Source: Nematostella vectensis (Eukaryota; Cnidaria; Anthozoa; Actiniaria; Edwardsiidae). Taken from it: a DNA stretch of 64,000 nt. Under the pieces are notes generated by a model that saw only the letters and a program-made list of their open reading frames with translations, was not told the origin of the DNA and searched no databases. Both the position numbers and the translations under genes were made by a program. The stretch spans positions 11,277,181 through 11,341,180 of the forward strand of contig NC_064036.1 of the NCBI RefSeq assembly GCF_932526225.1. The letters are read 5' to 3'. Below, one piece after another: positions 38,101 to 49,731 of this stretch. Position 1 is the stretch's first letter; the number at the start of each line of letters is the position of its first letter.

Positions 38101-41100
38101 AAAGCCTTTTCCGGTTTTTTTTAGCACTGATACATATTATTTACCTATTTCCAGGCTGCATATCTTGTCGCAGTTGCTGATCCCTCGAGTGTGGCTGGAA
38201 AACCTGGTTTGATTGACCAGGAACAGTTCATCAACGCCAAGCAAGAGATCAACGACGCTTGTCAGAGCTTACTAAATCCCGACTCCAGTCAACAGAGGGT
38301 AATACCACAGACATTGATCGTTGTGATGATAATAATATCTTATAACAATATTCTAGTGTCATGCGCTTACAAAACCCAGAATCCAATCTGCAGAGGGTAA
38401 ATTATCACTATTTCGTGCTTTTTGTTCTTGCACTGACATTATTATTTTTGTAGCATTATATTATAGTTTTCATTAGTAAGCCGCTTTGTTGTGGCTAAAG
38501 GTTATTCTTGTCCTGAGCAGAAACGTGGCTGACAAACCTTCACAAACGCCAGTGATGGTCTACTATCTTTATTCTATTACAGTTTGACATGTGTATGTTT
38601 TTTACAGGTCCTGGCTGCAGCTACCGCTGTGGCTAAACACACCTCCGCACTATGCAACGCCTGCAAGGTTGCGTCCGCAAAGACACACGAGCCCGCAGCC
38701 AAGAGACAGTTTGTCCAGGCGGCCAAGGACGTGGCTAACAACACCGCCAATCTTGTCAAACAGATCAAGGTAAGAGTTCATCCAGAGATTTAAGAGTCGG
38801 TTTCCATTTTTGCCATCCTAGCACAAAATGCTACACTCGCCACTTTATAATGGAACGATGATTATCAATGTGGACGTGTGTATTATTACTAGCAATATTA
38901 TACTGGAGTACATATTTACGGCTCCTTCTTTTTGGATATTTTCCCAGACGTTTGCTGGTAACATGAACGATGACAACCGGAAATCATGCGCCAGCGCTAC
39001 TCGTCCGCTACGGAACAGCGTAGAAAGCCTAACTGCGTATGCGCTCTCCCCAGACTTCGCTCCTGTCCCGGCCAAGATCAGCGATGAGGTACACATAATA
39101 AGAAAGAGATGAAATTATTCATCAAAGTCATATAGATTTTGCGTACTGCGCCACGTTACTTGGGAATTTTTGAGGCAGTTTCACTCTCTTGTTCAAGCTC
39201 TTGTCTGAGAATCAACCCTGAAAAACGTTGCAACATCCTTAACCCTGATACACTCTAAAGAAGGTTAATCACGCCTCCATTTTACGCCTGCGCAAAATCA
39301 AATCACACAAAGCATCAATTTTCATCGGGAAATTCAAGCAACTGAGATTAATCAAATATCGTTAACCAAGCCTGCAAAGAAAGACCGTTGTGTTGACCGA
39401 CATTCCTGAATCTTGTGCAGGCTCGGTCAGCACAAGTCCCTGTGATCATGGCTGGCAAGTCGATCGCGAACTCTGGTGCGAACTACTTCAACGCTGCCAA
39501 GCTGAGCGTGGTTAACCCGCAGGACACGAACGCCTGGCAGAATCTACAACAGACGGCCAAGCAGGTCGCAGATGCCATGCGTAGACTCATCACCGCTATC
39601 AAGTGAGTATGAAGACAAGAGAAGCTTCCCTTAACATTAATAATTTTACCTCCTTTCCGCCCCTCGAAGGAAATTTTCTCATAGCCATCTCCCCGGAATA
39701 TATTTCCTACTAGGCGGCCAAACATACAGTGTTTGTGTGCAAAAGGGGAAAAACCCTCTGGAAATCGACACTACAAGACACACCCTCTCTACTCCTCCCT
39801 TCATCCAAACATGAGACATTAGAGTCACCCCTACGATTTTCCCTTGTCTAAAAAAATATGTATACTTTTGGTAAATTGTTCTTGTTGTTTTACCATTCAG
39901 AGACAACGCACCAGGTCAAAGAGAATGCGATCTTGCTATTGAGGACATCAATACTGTCATCAACAATCTCGACCAGGCGTCCCTGGCAAATATCAGCGAT
40001 GGACTGGAGCCGAGGACAGAGCAGCCTCTGCAGGTATGGTCCCTTTCCAAGCAAACGTTACGGTACAGTTTCGCGACCTGACACCATACAACCCTTTCAA
40101 AATGGAACTAGATCAAAATAAGAGAGACACAGTAACCATAGTAGCCATGTTTCTTACAACAGGTCCTCGTTTGGCCAATCATTTTCCTGAAGTTGACAGG
40201 TTTAATTCCTGTTTGTCGAAACAGGTTAATCGGGTTTATGTGTTTCCAGGTGTACCAGGAGAGGATGATGCAGAACCTGGGTGAGATGAACCCTGTGGTG
40301 GAGCCGCTTGGTGTTGCAGCCAAGTCTCAGCCCGAGAACATTGGACACTTGGTGAGGCGACCTCAAAAATCGGCGACAATTTTAGTCCACTAGTTTTTAG
40401 TATAGTACTCTGATACTATAGTACTCTGATACTAATGGCGTGTTGTTATTTCCCCACAGGTAGCGAAGATGACTGACTTTCTTGTACCCCTGTGTGATGC
40501 TGCAATCGGCGCTGCGTCACTCATGAAAAACAGCAAGCGCAAAGGAGACCTGTTGGATCAGACTAAGACAGTGGCAGAGTCTGCTGCCCAGATGATGTAC
40601 GCTACAAAGACTGCAGGTGGCAACCCCCAGGTACTTTACCCGGGCATTTCCATGTCAGGGGGACTTTATCGCGGAAAGCTTAACCAGTGTGGCTTATTTA
40701 CAATCCAAGATTTGTACATATTAATATTTTTCATACAGGTCCACCACGCCCACCCTGCAGTCGACGAGGCCGCACAGAGTATGCATGACGCTATTTACGA
40801 CTTGAAAAACACGATTGAGCAAGACGCCAGTGAATCGGGCATCGTCTCCGGACTCGTGGACAGCATCAGTAAAACACTGTCTGAGGTATGCCTACGTTCA
40901 CAGTAAGCAAATGACACCTCCCACTTGTCATATGGTTGTTCTCCTCTAACTAGTTTTCAACTGTTTGCAATTTTTCGCATTTTGTTTATGGACTATCTTA
41001 AACCATATCCTTTGAATCATTAACGCATGCTATCACTCCCTGCTATGATGTACAGCAGGGTCGCCTATGCTTCTTTGGCAACCCAATCAACCCCTTATTT

Positions 41101-44100
41101 GGTAATATACTTCTCCATATACCATTACAAAGTAAGTAAAACAAATCCTATTTCAATAGCTTGGTCAGTCCCCATATGACTCCGTGGACGCGTACCGCCG
41201 CGGTGCCTATGAACCGTTTGTGGTCTACCAGGAGCGCATGACCAAAGCAATGAAGGACTTAGTGCGCAAAGCACAAGACATGGTGAGTACTTCCCACTCA
41301 GACTTGCAATTTTGCGCCCAAATGTGGAAACTTGGTGCACGCTAATAACGCATCTGAATAGAATATCGAGAAATATTTTTAGACCTTATGCCGACGACGC
41401 GTTAGTTGATATATTTATGTTGATTCTGACTGTTTTCAGGTTGGCAAGTCGAGCACAGACCCCACCAAGCTTGGCCCTCTTGCCAAGGACATCAGCAACT
41501 TGTATGATGACATCGCCCATAACGCGCGTGGGGCTGTCGCGACTGTTGGCAACGCCGACGTTGCCGGTCGTATTCGCAATGGCGTGCAAGGGCTTGGCGA
41601 GTCGTGCATCGGTCTTGTGCAGAGTGCAGGGGCCGTACAGGCAACTCCGACTGACCCTTACTCCAAGAAAGATCTAGCCGACCGTTCCCGACAAGTTGCC
41701 GAAAAGGTATCGATTCCGTAGCAACATCGAGCAACATTGCAGAGACAACGATGTATTACCACATAAGAACACATGCCTGACCTCGGTTTCGGTTTTCTGC
41801 GTTGCTTAGGTTTCCCATCTGCTGGCTGCTCTGATCACGGGCTCACGTGGTACCCAGGCTTGTATCAACGCCGCGTCCACCGTCCAGGGCATTGTGAGTG
41901 ACCTGGACACTACTGTCATGTTTGCAACCGCTGGCACACTGAACCCTGAAACTCCTGGAGAGACATTCGCAGATCACAGGTAATGTGGAGTTTAAAAGAT
42001 TACCATAAGGCAACTAAGCAACTGAAATTAGCAGAAAAAAAATGAGCTTAGAGGGAGACATCTGCATGCAACAGTCTGTGCGATATTTTTACTATATTTA
42101 CAGTGTTAGAAAGTAATATTCCTTTGTTCTTCCGTGCAGAGAGGATATCCTACGCACCGCCAAGGTACTGGTGGAGGACACTAAGCGCCTTGTAGCATCC
42201 GCGCAAGCATCACAAGACGTCCTGGCGACTGCCGCCGAGTCATCGGTCGGCAGCGTGTCAAAACTGACCGATCACGTAAAACTCGGCGCTGCAGCCATGG
42301 GCTCTGATGACAGTGATGCACAGGTACCCTAAAACCTCTAGAAAACCGACACTAGGCTTTGAGTCCAGTGACGCTCAGGTTTAGCAAAGCAAAATTTTAA
42401 ATTTTGCGCTGTCCGTGATCTATCACATCGGCATAAATTATTCTTGCGCTATGATGAAAATGCTCGTATTTTAGAGCACGCACAAATTTGGTATAGCATT
42501 ATTTTATTAAAAATAGGAACATTTGAGGTGAACAAGTCTAGGAATGATATTTTATTTGGTTTAGAATATGAAATTTTAATTTAGCGCTCAGAGCATTTGT
42601 CCTGAAATGTTGACGCATTGGCGGCTGATTGATAACTGGTTGTTCTTGAGCCCGGGGGTGGGAGGAGCTTTCCCTTTTGTAGCGGAACCTCGTGTTTAAT
42701 ATAGCGGGAAACCGGCTCTGAATCCAATTAGTTTCCTCTCGTATACAACAGATATTTGTATTGTGCACGTTTATTTCGGGTATCTCTTTACCTTTTCAGT
42801 TCAAATTAGTTGTTGATGTGGGAGATGTGTTTTTTGTTTTAGCAAATGCTTCTGAATGCCGCTAGAGACGTGGCCTCCGCCCTCGGGTCACTCATCAACT
42901 CAACGAAGAATGCATCCGGGAAATCACCTAACGACCCCGCTATGGAGCCTCTCAAGTCTTCAGCAAAGGTGAGCCTTCTCGGAGAGCCATAATACTCAAC
43001 GAAGCGGATACAATAAATAATAAGCAGTGGTGCAAACTGAATATTTTCAAGTTCAAATTTATAGCGTGGTCAGGACTCGAGAAATGCAGGGTAAAGGGAA
43101 AGAAATCTATGGGTATACATTTTTGTGTTGTTGTCAGACGATGGTGTCGAACGTTTCGTCGCTGTTAATGACGGTCAAGACAGTTGAGGACAAGACGATG
43201 CGTGGGACACGTGCGATGGAGTCTTCGAATGAGGCCATCAAACAGGCAATCATGGTGAGGTGTTGATTTGAACTAAAACAGTAAATGTCAATACTTAGTT
43301 GTTGACATGGAAAAGAATAAAAGGACCATTTCCTTAGAGACATTCTTAACGCAGTGCCTGTTATGATTCACCAGGTTCTCAACTCCCCTACGCTCCCCGC
43401 ACGTGACGCCTCACCAGAAGACCTCATCAGAAGCACCAAGGGCGTCACCCTGGCAACGGCCAAAGCGGTGGCTGCCGGGAACTCCTGCAATCAGGATGAC
43501 GTCATTGCAGCAGCTAACATGGGCCGTAAGGCTGTTACAGAGATGTTATCGATCTGCAAAGTAAGTTGAGGACTTCAACGAGGTTCATTTAAAATGTCGC
43601 AGTCAGGATAAAGACGTGCATTACGCTTTGTAACGTTATTTCATTATACTTTATTGCTTTGTAGTTTCGCCTCGAAACTCGCGCGAAGTTAATTGAGATT
43701 TAAGGGCCTTTTAGTTGTTTTGTTAGATCGATGACGTGCTATTACCAAACGAGACAAATACTTTAAAGAAAACATATGAACAAGATGGTCCAAGGTACTT
43801 TCTTGTGACCTACTGACATTGTCTGCTTGTTACTAACGTTGTACACATGTGACTCTTCCCAGGCCGCGGCAGTCAAGGCCGATACGGATGAGGTGAAATA
43901 CGCGACCATCGTGGCCGGTCGCGACACGGCCGCAGCTTACGGAGAGGTCTCCGAGCTTGTCATTAACGTGAGTGCCCAGCTTGGCCCAAACCCTTGACGT
44001 TTTGATAATATCAATTGATGCTTTTGTTTAGTGATCTGTTTGACATCACGGAAAAACCTGGAAAACGTGCAATTCCAGATAGAGAGAGAAGACACAATTT

Positions 44101-47100
44101 CTTCAGTGGCTATAGGTTCCTTGTATTACGGACTGATTTTTAAAACACAAATAACGTGAGGCTGAAGTGCACATAACCAGATTTTGGCTTTTTTAGATAA
44201 TTTTTCTTTGATCATCATTGCCCTGTGTATCAGCTCAGGGACACTTTACAAAAAGTCGCATCAATTTAAAAAAAGTCGCACTTGATATTTTGTTTGCTAT
44301 AAGTTTCTAAGAACTCAGGGAAATTCTCCGCCTTATTAGATGTGAAATGGGCTTATTTGAAGCGTCACGTCATGTTTTTCCGTCATTTCGATCTGTTTAT
44401 GAATGGCATATTATTAGTTTGTTATATTTACAGAACAAAATAGGCATGCTGGAATCCTGGCTGCATTATCAGTTTGACAGACACTTGCTACTCAGGCTAT
44501 CCATTGTTGCATTGCTGCGGTTTTATTGTATTTCTGACCTGATACTGATCCCCGTTTAGTTCAAACGGAATCCTATGAAAACTCCTTTGAGATGTGAGGG
44601 TTTACTTGTGTTGTGTAACAGATCCTTCAAAAGCCAACGCCTGAGAAGAAGGCACGCTTGATGCCTTTGTCCAAAAAAGTCGCCGAAGGAGTTGGCAAAT
44701 TGGTACGGACCGCCGAAACACTCAAAGGTAAGCTAAACCTTTCTTCTGGCTGCATTCCTTATTCTTTTTTAGTCATCGGACATGGAGGAGGTGGGAGGTG
44801 GGTTAAAAAAACGATAAATGTAAATTCTGTGTAAATCAGTATAGATATTTTGTACCGCTATAAAATGGCGCTGTTAAGCATGGGCTGTTCTGTTGATATT
44901 CTATTCGCATACAAGGGGAAGTTGTCATTACTATCTGCTCCTTGTATAGGATCGGAATGGGTTAATCCTGAAGACCCTAACATCATCGCCGAGAATGAGC
45001 TTCTTGGGGCGGCTGCTTCAATCGAGGCTGCGGCGCGCAAACTCGCCGAGCTCAGACCAAAACCCAGGCCAAAGGTATGTCATTTTTAAGGACCCTTACT
45101 CTGACCCAGTCAGTATATAGTTATACCATTGTCAGGCATAGAACACTGAGCGCATCCCCAAGCAATAGTATACTCATTCTTAATGAAAGCCAAGGAATGT
45201 ACACCTTTTTCATCTTATAGTATTTTCCTTAGAACCATAAAAATTTACATTTAAAGTATTTCGTATAGATCCGAAACTTTGTAGTTTTCCCATAGTGCCA
45301 AGAATACGTTATATTATTTCCCATAGTCCCAAGTATGCCTTTCTCATAGAGTCTTTAGTCCATAAACCACCAAAACTACACCACCACGCCAGCTACGTAC
45401 ACTATTCCTTTCTTATAGAGCCCTAAATCCCCAAACTCAGACCTAAGCTACATCACCACACCCCAGCCATTTACAGTACTTTGTGCTTGATAATACTCTC
45501 CAGCTTATTTATGTACCGTATTTATTTAAGGAAGCGGACGACAGCCTGAATTTCGAGGAACAGATCTTGGAAGCAGCTAAGGCCATCACCGCTGCAACCG
45601 TAGCGCTCGTCAAGTCTGCGTCCGCTGCTCAGAGAGAACTCATCGCTACCGGAAAGGTATGAGACATACGAGACTAAGAGATGGACTAGTTACGGGATAA
45701 AGGAACTAGATTTGTGGCCTTTAGATTAATTTATCACTGTTATCTGATGTTGATCTCTACGCATGTGTGTGTTACCCACTACGTGTTTCCCATTATATGA
45801 TTTTATTTTTATTTTATTTACTTACAATCTCTGATAAACGTACGCTTAATAATGTTTTGAATGTTTGTTCTCGGTTCAGATTTTCTCGGCTGGAACCGAT
45901 GCACGAGAGGACAACCAATGGTCCCAGGGCCTTGTTTCCGCGGTTAGTATTATTCAGTTTAGCTAGCACTACATGGATGACCCCACAAACTACTGACCCT
46001 GGAGTCATGCATGAAGTTTCCTACCGATAACGTTTATTTAATCGTTTATTTAATTGGGTTGATTGCTACTCATTTAGGAACAGAATACCGAGATCGTATT
46101 TCAGAGATCATCTTGTAGTTGCTGAAATAGGGACTTGTACACGCCGTACAAAAACATGACGGAAAAACCTGGAAAATTCGCAATTCGAGATAGAGAAAGA
46201 AGACATAATTTCTTACAATGCCCATCGGTTCCTTGTACTCCGGACTGATTTTTGAAACACAAATAACGTTTGGCCGAAATGCACATACCCAGATTTTTGC
46301 TTTTTAAGATATTTTTCTCCTTGATCATCCTTGCGCTATGTATGAGCTCAGGGACGAAAAGCTCAAATTTCAATGACACTTTACAAAAAGTCGCATGAAT
46401 TTTAAAAAAGTCGCATTTGATATTTTGTTTGCTATTACTCACTAAGTACTTAGAGAAATTTTCAGGCTTATTAGATCTGAAATGAGCTTATTTGAAGCGT
46501 TAAGTCATGTTTTTTTCCGTCATGACCTAAATTTCAGGCACGCACGGTGGCCGCTGCTACTCAAACTCTTTGCGAGGCCGCCAATGCTGCTGTCCAAGGC
46601 AATGCTAGCGAGGAAAGACTTGTGGCCGGAGCCAACCAGGTGGCGTCTTCCACGGCGCAGCTGTTACTCGCATGTCGCGTCAAGGCCGATGCTCACAGCG
46701 CGACCCAGAGAAGGCTCCAGGTAATCAGAGCTGTCTTTAGTGCGCCGAGTGTTATGTTTGTGTTGTGTTTGCCCTGTATATACCGACCACCTCGGTACAC
46801 CATCATCGATGATGTCCTGACCTTTGCCCTGTATATTCTGACCACCTCAGTATACCCTTATCCTGTTACTATCGGTTCTGCGTCGTGTTACCTGTTGTGT
46901 GTCCTGTATAACACCTTGTCGTGCGCTAATTTAATTTTGAGCATAAACTAACCCTCTATTCCTTGCGTGACATAGCCCCTGTTGGCCACTTTGTCAAACG
47001 GCTCCTATGTCATGTGACGCGCGTGACACCTTATGTCCTTGCGTGACATAGCTCTTGTTGTTCACTTGTCATGTGTTGACTCGTTGTTTGTCTTATGTAC

Positions 47101-47675
47101 AAAGTGATCGTTTTTTTATTATGTTATAGCCCTTTTTTATTTTTTATTATCATTTCATTTATTTATGTATATTTTTGTTTTTTGGGGGGCCACGTGTAAA
47201 TTACTATCTTTTTTGAAAGACTTCTATCCCAATTCGCCATCTGCAAAACGATTGGTTTCGAAAGTTCCTTTTGCTGTGCAAAACAAATGTGGACAGAAAG
47301 ACAGGACAAAGATGGCTACCTTATCCAACGATCCCTCAGTCTCCTTCGCCAGGCTGCGTTCCAGGCTCAGTTCCCCACACATTTTGCGCAAAGTAACCTC
47401 TATTTCATTTTCACAATTTTTACTCACCCCAGGTCGCCGGTAACGCGGTCAAGCGCGCCGCAGAGAACCTGGTGCGAGCCGCCAAGAGTGCGGCCGTGTT
47501 TGAGGAGGAGGAGACGACGATCATAATCAACACTCGGTTCGTGGGCGGGATCGCGCAAGAGCTCGAGGCCCAGGAACACGTGCTCAAGATCGAAAAAGAG
47601 CTCGAGGCGGCCAGGGTTAAACTCAGCAAGATTAGACAAGCCAAGTATAGACCGGAGGACGAAGAGGACTTATAG
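17147..47675 (+). CDS. TLN: Talin, full length, 61 coding exons (2566 aa)
   Basis: Integrin-to-actin adaptor. Coding exons (exon 2 onward): 17147-17203, 18117-18192, 18797-18894, 22748-22822, 22990-23044, 23189-23277, 23419-23518, 23839-23908, 24196-24268, 24362-24418, 24890-24954, 25047-25110, 25203-25307, 25545-25700, 26193-26294, 26366-26442, 26839-26930, 27494-27582, 28746-28886, 29460-29568, 29727-29778, 29976-30138, 30738-30836, 31158-31427, 31704-31934, 32565-32696, 32919-33047, 33374-33487, 33691-33804, 33979-34113, 34386-34514, 34640-34723, 35103-35330, 35497-35616, 35870-36067, 36552-36691, 37016-37109, 37481-37570, 37825-37947, 38155-38298, 38608-38769, 38948-39088, 39421-39602, 39901-40033, 40250-40351, 40460-40630, 40739-40885, 41160-41282, 41440-41706, 41810-41979, 42140-42323, 42843-42968, 43138-43254, 43375-43560, 43863-43967, 44622-44727, 44950-45074, 45531-45656, 45880-45942, 46538-46720, 47433-47675. 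All are GT-AG, every junction keeps frame and the total is 7701 nt; human talins are about 2541 aa. The start MALSLKINVV aligns with the vertebrate start. A single talin gene is usual for non-vertebrates. Confidence 0.98.
17585..17882 (-). other. Antisense open frame of unknown origin in talin intron 2
   Basis: A roughly 98-residue minus-strand frame (begins MAWKLLKNIHTNIEDCRRRA) with balanced composition and Cys/His residues. There is a stop immediately upstream of the Met and no paired splice sites are evident, so it is more likely a relic of a mobile element than an exon. I do not recognise the family. Confidence 0.25.
18895..22747 (+). other. Longest talin intron (3.85 kb)
   Basis: No exon seen on either strand. 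It contains C-rich tracts near 19087-19100 and 19180-19205 flanking a GGCGGCCCAAAAATGGGTAA segment, resembling dispersed repeat debris also seen near 53080 and 58660. A YY1-like AAGATGGCG sits at 22686-22694, about 54 nt before the next exon. Confidence 0.5.
24702..24791 (+). repeat. 45-bp tandem duplication in a talin intron
   Basis: Two adjacent copies with period 45, beginning CATTTCTGTGTTTATTTTGG and ending in CACAAAAAGTCA. The first copy contains GCGTAAGTTT, the second GTGTTAGTTT. No effect on the coding exons. Confidence 0.85.
26366..27582 (+). other. Talin linker between head and rod (exons 17-19)
   Basis: Residues about 415-500: an acidic stretch (DPDFDEVSAMEEDQVAPS), then VGSVALPAVVRAGG, which matches the conserved VGSVALPA block, then a flexible Ser/Gly/Pro-rich segment. 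In vertebrates this linker holds the calpain site; I cannot place a cleavage site here with confidence. The intron after 27582 is long (about 1.16 kb) and contains a TATA-like element. Confidence 0.85.
28095..28103 (+). promoter_or_regulatory. TATA-box-like element inside the talin linker intron
   Basis: TATAAAAGG in a GC-rich context, with CGCTCCGCCTCC immediately downstream, lying about 640 nt upstream of the first rod exon (28746). It could drive a head-less talin transcript. There is no direct evidence for a transcription start; a chance match is possible. Confidence 0.3.
30921..31137 (+). repeat. 107-bp tandem duplication in a talin intron
   Basis: Two near-identical copies with period 107 (each starts ACAAGCGCAT and ends GGGACCTACACA), just upstream of the exon at 31158. 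The very high identity indicates a recent duplication. Confidence 0.95.
32109..32384. mobile_element. MITE (~275 bp) with ~45-bp terminal inverted repeats in a talin intron
   Basis: The left end CTGTCACACGTAGGCTTTTC (continuing to TGTCTCCCCAAAAAA) is inverted at the right end, which finishes AACGTACGTGTGACAG. The inside is full of GTTGCAAGTCGCAC-type repeats and poly-A/T. There is no coding capacity. It lies wholly within the intron between 31934 and 32565. Confidence 0.85.
36288..36433. repeat. Foldback element with ~58-nt arms in a talin intron
   Basis: TCTTGCTCGACTGACTACA pairs with TGTGGTCAGTCGAGCGAGA, and the pairing extends outward through CGGCCAGTATTCCTGGCGAA on the left. The spacer is about 30 nt. 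The transcript would form a long hairpin; probably a small foldback transposon. Confidence 0.75.
37944..37977 (+). repeat. Tandem duplication of the talin exon 40 splice donor (2 x 17 bp)
   Basis: The exon ends GCCCAG followed by GTAATGACAAATT, and the next 17 bases repeat CCAGGTAATGACAAATT exactly. Two identical 5' splice sites (GT at 37948 and 37965) therefore sit in tandem. Use of the second would add 17 nt and shift the reading frame. Confidence 0.95.
44044..44386. mobile_element. MITE copy 1 (CATSACGGAAAAAC termini), talin intron 56
   Basis: A roughly 343-bp element starting CATCACGGAAAAACCTGG and ending in the inverted form GTTTTTCCGTCAT. It is clearly homologous along its length to the copy at 46155-46524 (shared ACAAATAACGT, CACTTTACAAAAAGTCGCAT, TTGATATTTTGTTTGCTAT), in the same orientation. 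Confidence 0.85.
44950..47675 (+). other. Talin C-terminus: R13 (I/LWEQ, actin-binding) and dimerisation helix (exons 58-62)
   Basis: R13 runs from GSEWVNPEDPNIIAENELLG through DDSLNFEEQILEAAK to LLLACRVKADAHSATQRRLQ. The RVK (about residues 2472-2474) aligns with the human KVK patch needed for F-actin binding, so the basic residues are kept. Exon 62 encodes the dimerisation helix (EELEAQEHVLKIEKELEAAR region) and ends YRPEDEEDL, an acidic tail that differs from the vertebrate end. Stop at 47673-47675. Confidence 0.93.
46155..46524. mobile_element. MITE copy 2, ending 13 nt before a talin splice acceptor
   Basis: A roughly 370-bp element bounded by CATGACGGAAAAA and TTTTTTTCCGTCATG. After its end only ACCTAAATTTCAG remains before exon 61 (46538). 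The T-rich terminal inverted repeat thus supplies most of the polypyrimidine region of that acceptor. Copy 1 lies about 2.1 kb upstream. Confidence 0.88.
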
Positions 47676-49731
47676 AGATGAGCGCGGGTAGATATAAATT
47701 AAACCTGGATAAATAGGAGAATTGGTAATTTGTATAGGACTAGAGTTTTAAAAGAAGAATCCTTTTGTAGATCCAAATTTGAAATGGGACTCCATTCAAG
47801 AAAACAAATATATTTAAAATAAGACGAATTTTCTTTAAATTCCCGAGAAAATTGCTCAAGTTCTGTCGAAGATAATGAATGCATTTTTCCACAAAGAGCA
47901 AACAGCGCCAATACTACTCACTGGCACTGCTCCGCTCGGTTGACCACAGCAGAGAAATTATCGGTACTACTCCACAAACTTCCCAACTTTGTGTGCCAAC
48001 GGAGCCAACATTGCTGGTGTGATGGGTCATGTTGGCTGATTTGGGCAGCAGTGCCGGGACAATCCAATGTTTACCGTGATTTATAAGAGATATCGTTAGA
48101 AATATTGCGTTCCTAGTGAACGTTATCAGCTTGTAATCAGCTTAGTTTGATTGTAGAACGATGGGCAGTTCTAGCGAAGGCTATTTCAGTATGCTAGTGA
48201 TGGCCTGACAAATTGCAAGTCTGTGGAAAATGACCTTTTTGGTGCATGAATTTATTCGTTGGTACCTAGGTACCTTGCATGTTCCAGTTAATTGGATAGT
48301 AGATAAAATAAGTATGATTAAATAAATCAATTTAGTGTAGTGTAGACGTTATTAAAATGAATACGTGTTGTATTCTTTGGTCAGTGGAACACTTTGTCTT
48401 CGCATATTTGCGAATTTATAATAACTTTACCTAGCTAAGGAATCCAGCCTGGCCTTAACACAGGAATTCCGCCTCATTGAGTTTAGCAAAAGTAAGGGAT
48501 TGGCTACGGCGAAAGAAATCGAACTCTACCCTATCAAGATAAGTGGCTTTACTAGAAAAAAACCCTGCACCCAACGTTAATAAAATAGATATTTTTGTAC
48601 TTGAAATACCAGTTGTTAATTTGTGTTTATTGCTAAATCACACATCCATCGCCATCGCGGCGACAAGGAGGTAACGTATTCCATCCCTCCCCCGCTCTCC
48701 CCAAAAATAGAGCTTAGGGTATATGGATTTATAAAAACACTATGGAAAGATGTGATTATTGAAAATTTCACCCTCTATCCCGGCAAAAATTCAAAGAACG
48801 TATTCAACAAGTTATTTCTGGGCGAAAAAATGTCTACATTTCTTCTAATTGCAAAGAAGAATAAAATATACACGAACCGGATTGAGTTGTAGTCTACAGC
48901 TCATTCGGTTTGGCGTCTTTTCTTTAGGTTACTTTTATAGTTTTTATTATCTGTTTTTTTTTTTTAATAAGATTTATTCCACCTGTTAATCCCACAAAGA
49001 GGAAATATTTTTCTGAGATCTTCTCTACTTGTAACCTGCTAATAGTTTTTCCTGTTGAGATCGTAGCTAGAAATAAGAAGTTCAGCAAAGGCAATAAGTA
49101 AACAATGAGGAGGCAATAACTGTAAAAAAAATATGTGAATTATAGGCTGGCTGTGATTTTTCTTCTGCTCCCGCTTTTGAGCAAAATTTTATTAACTGGA
49201 CAAACCTGGTCACGCATGAGCAATCACGTCTGCTTCACTATTCCTTCTCTCGGCTATTTTAGAAAAAGTTATAGCAGCTGTGTAGTTAGCAATCAAGTCC
49301 ATGTGCCGTTTATATCCCATACCACCATGAATCGGTGATGTTTATAGGCCCACTACTCATTCCTTATGTGACCTCTTTTTACGGGGCTGGACAATGGTGT
49401 AGCGTTAGGACACAGATCAAACGCTGTTTCAAACATAAACAACCATAGATTTTCACCTATCATCCATAGCATGTTTGCGAAGCACGGTTGTCTTCTTTGT
49501 GAGATCGCCAATAAGGGCCAGGGTAAAGCCTGTTGTGTCAATAAACCACATACGCAGCACCTGTCTATCGGAACAGAGCATTAGCATAAGCTGTGACTAT
49601 CACGAGTATTGCGTGACGGGTGATACGACAAGGCACACCTCCAATGGGACTTTGCTTGTAGCGCTATTGGCCATGGCTACGGCCGCAGTTGAGGACCAGA
49701 CTGAGGTGAATTAAACTGGGAGCGCTGTGTG
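47676..49731. other. Talin 3' UTR and intergenic region to the CUB gene
   Basis: The talin 3' UTR probably ends after AATAAA at 48321-48326; a second AATAAA is at 48579-48584. The rest (about 48600-49731) should hold the promoter and 5' UTR of the CUB-domain gene. A frame ending in a hydrophobic stretch (TLLVALLAMATAAVEDQTEV, stop near 49714) lies just upstream of the CUB gene start and would be an upstream ORF if transcribed. No other gene seen. Confidence 0.5.
48321..48326 (+). terminator. Candidate talin polyadenylation signal
   Basis: AATAAA about 645 nt after the stop codon, followed by a T/G-rich stretch (TTTAGTGTAGTGTAG). Transcript 3' ends would be needed to confirm it. Confidence 0.5.

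Larger units (their letters stand above)
28746..44727 (+). other. Talin rod: helical bundles R1-R12 (exons 20-57)
   Basis: Residues about 501-2320, Ala-rich amphipathic helices throughout. Recognisable vinculin-binding-type and bundle segments include LQDLSKGIKLIAGLL (R1), TLVLKAKNVA and TTSQLVACVKLVVPSI, MGNAGEMVKQAKILAQ, AAKLLADATAKLVEAAK, LARVGS-equivalent EAKKALNNPGDPNNQQRL, HTSALCNACKVAS (R8 region), DQTKTVAESAAQMMYATK, DLDTTVMFATAGTLNPE and GVTLATAKAVAAGNS. No bundle appears to be missing relative to vertebrate talin and intron phases are mostly 0. Confidence 0.9.

Noticed and set aside
48623-48892. 89-residue plus-strand frame downstream of talin
   Set aside because: No recognisable domain, AT-driven Lys/Asn/Ile composition and no splice or promoter context.
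49475-49714. Frame ending in a signal-peptide-like hydrophobic stretch just upstream of the CUB gene
   Set aside because: It stops 17 nt before the CUB-gene ATG and has no downstream domain; at most an upstream ORF.
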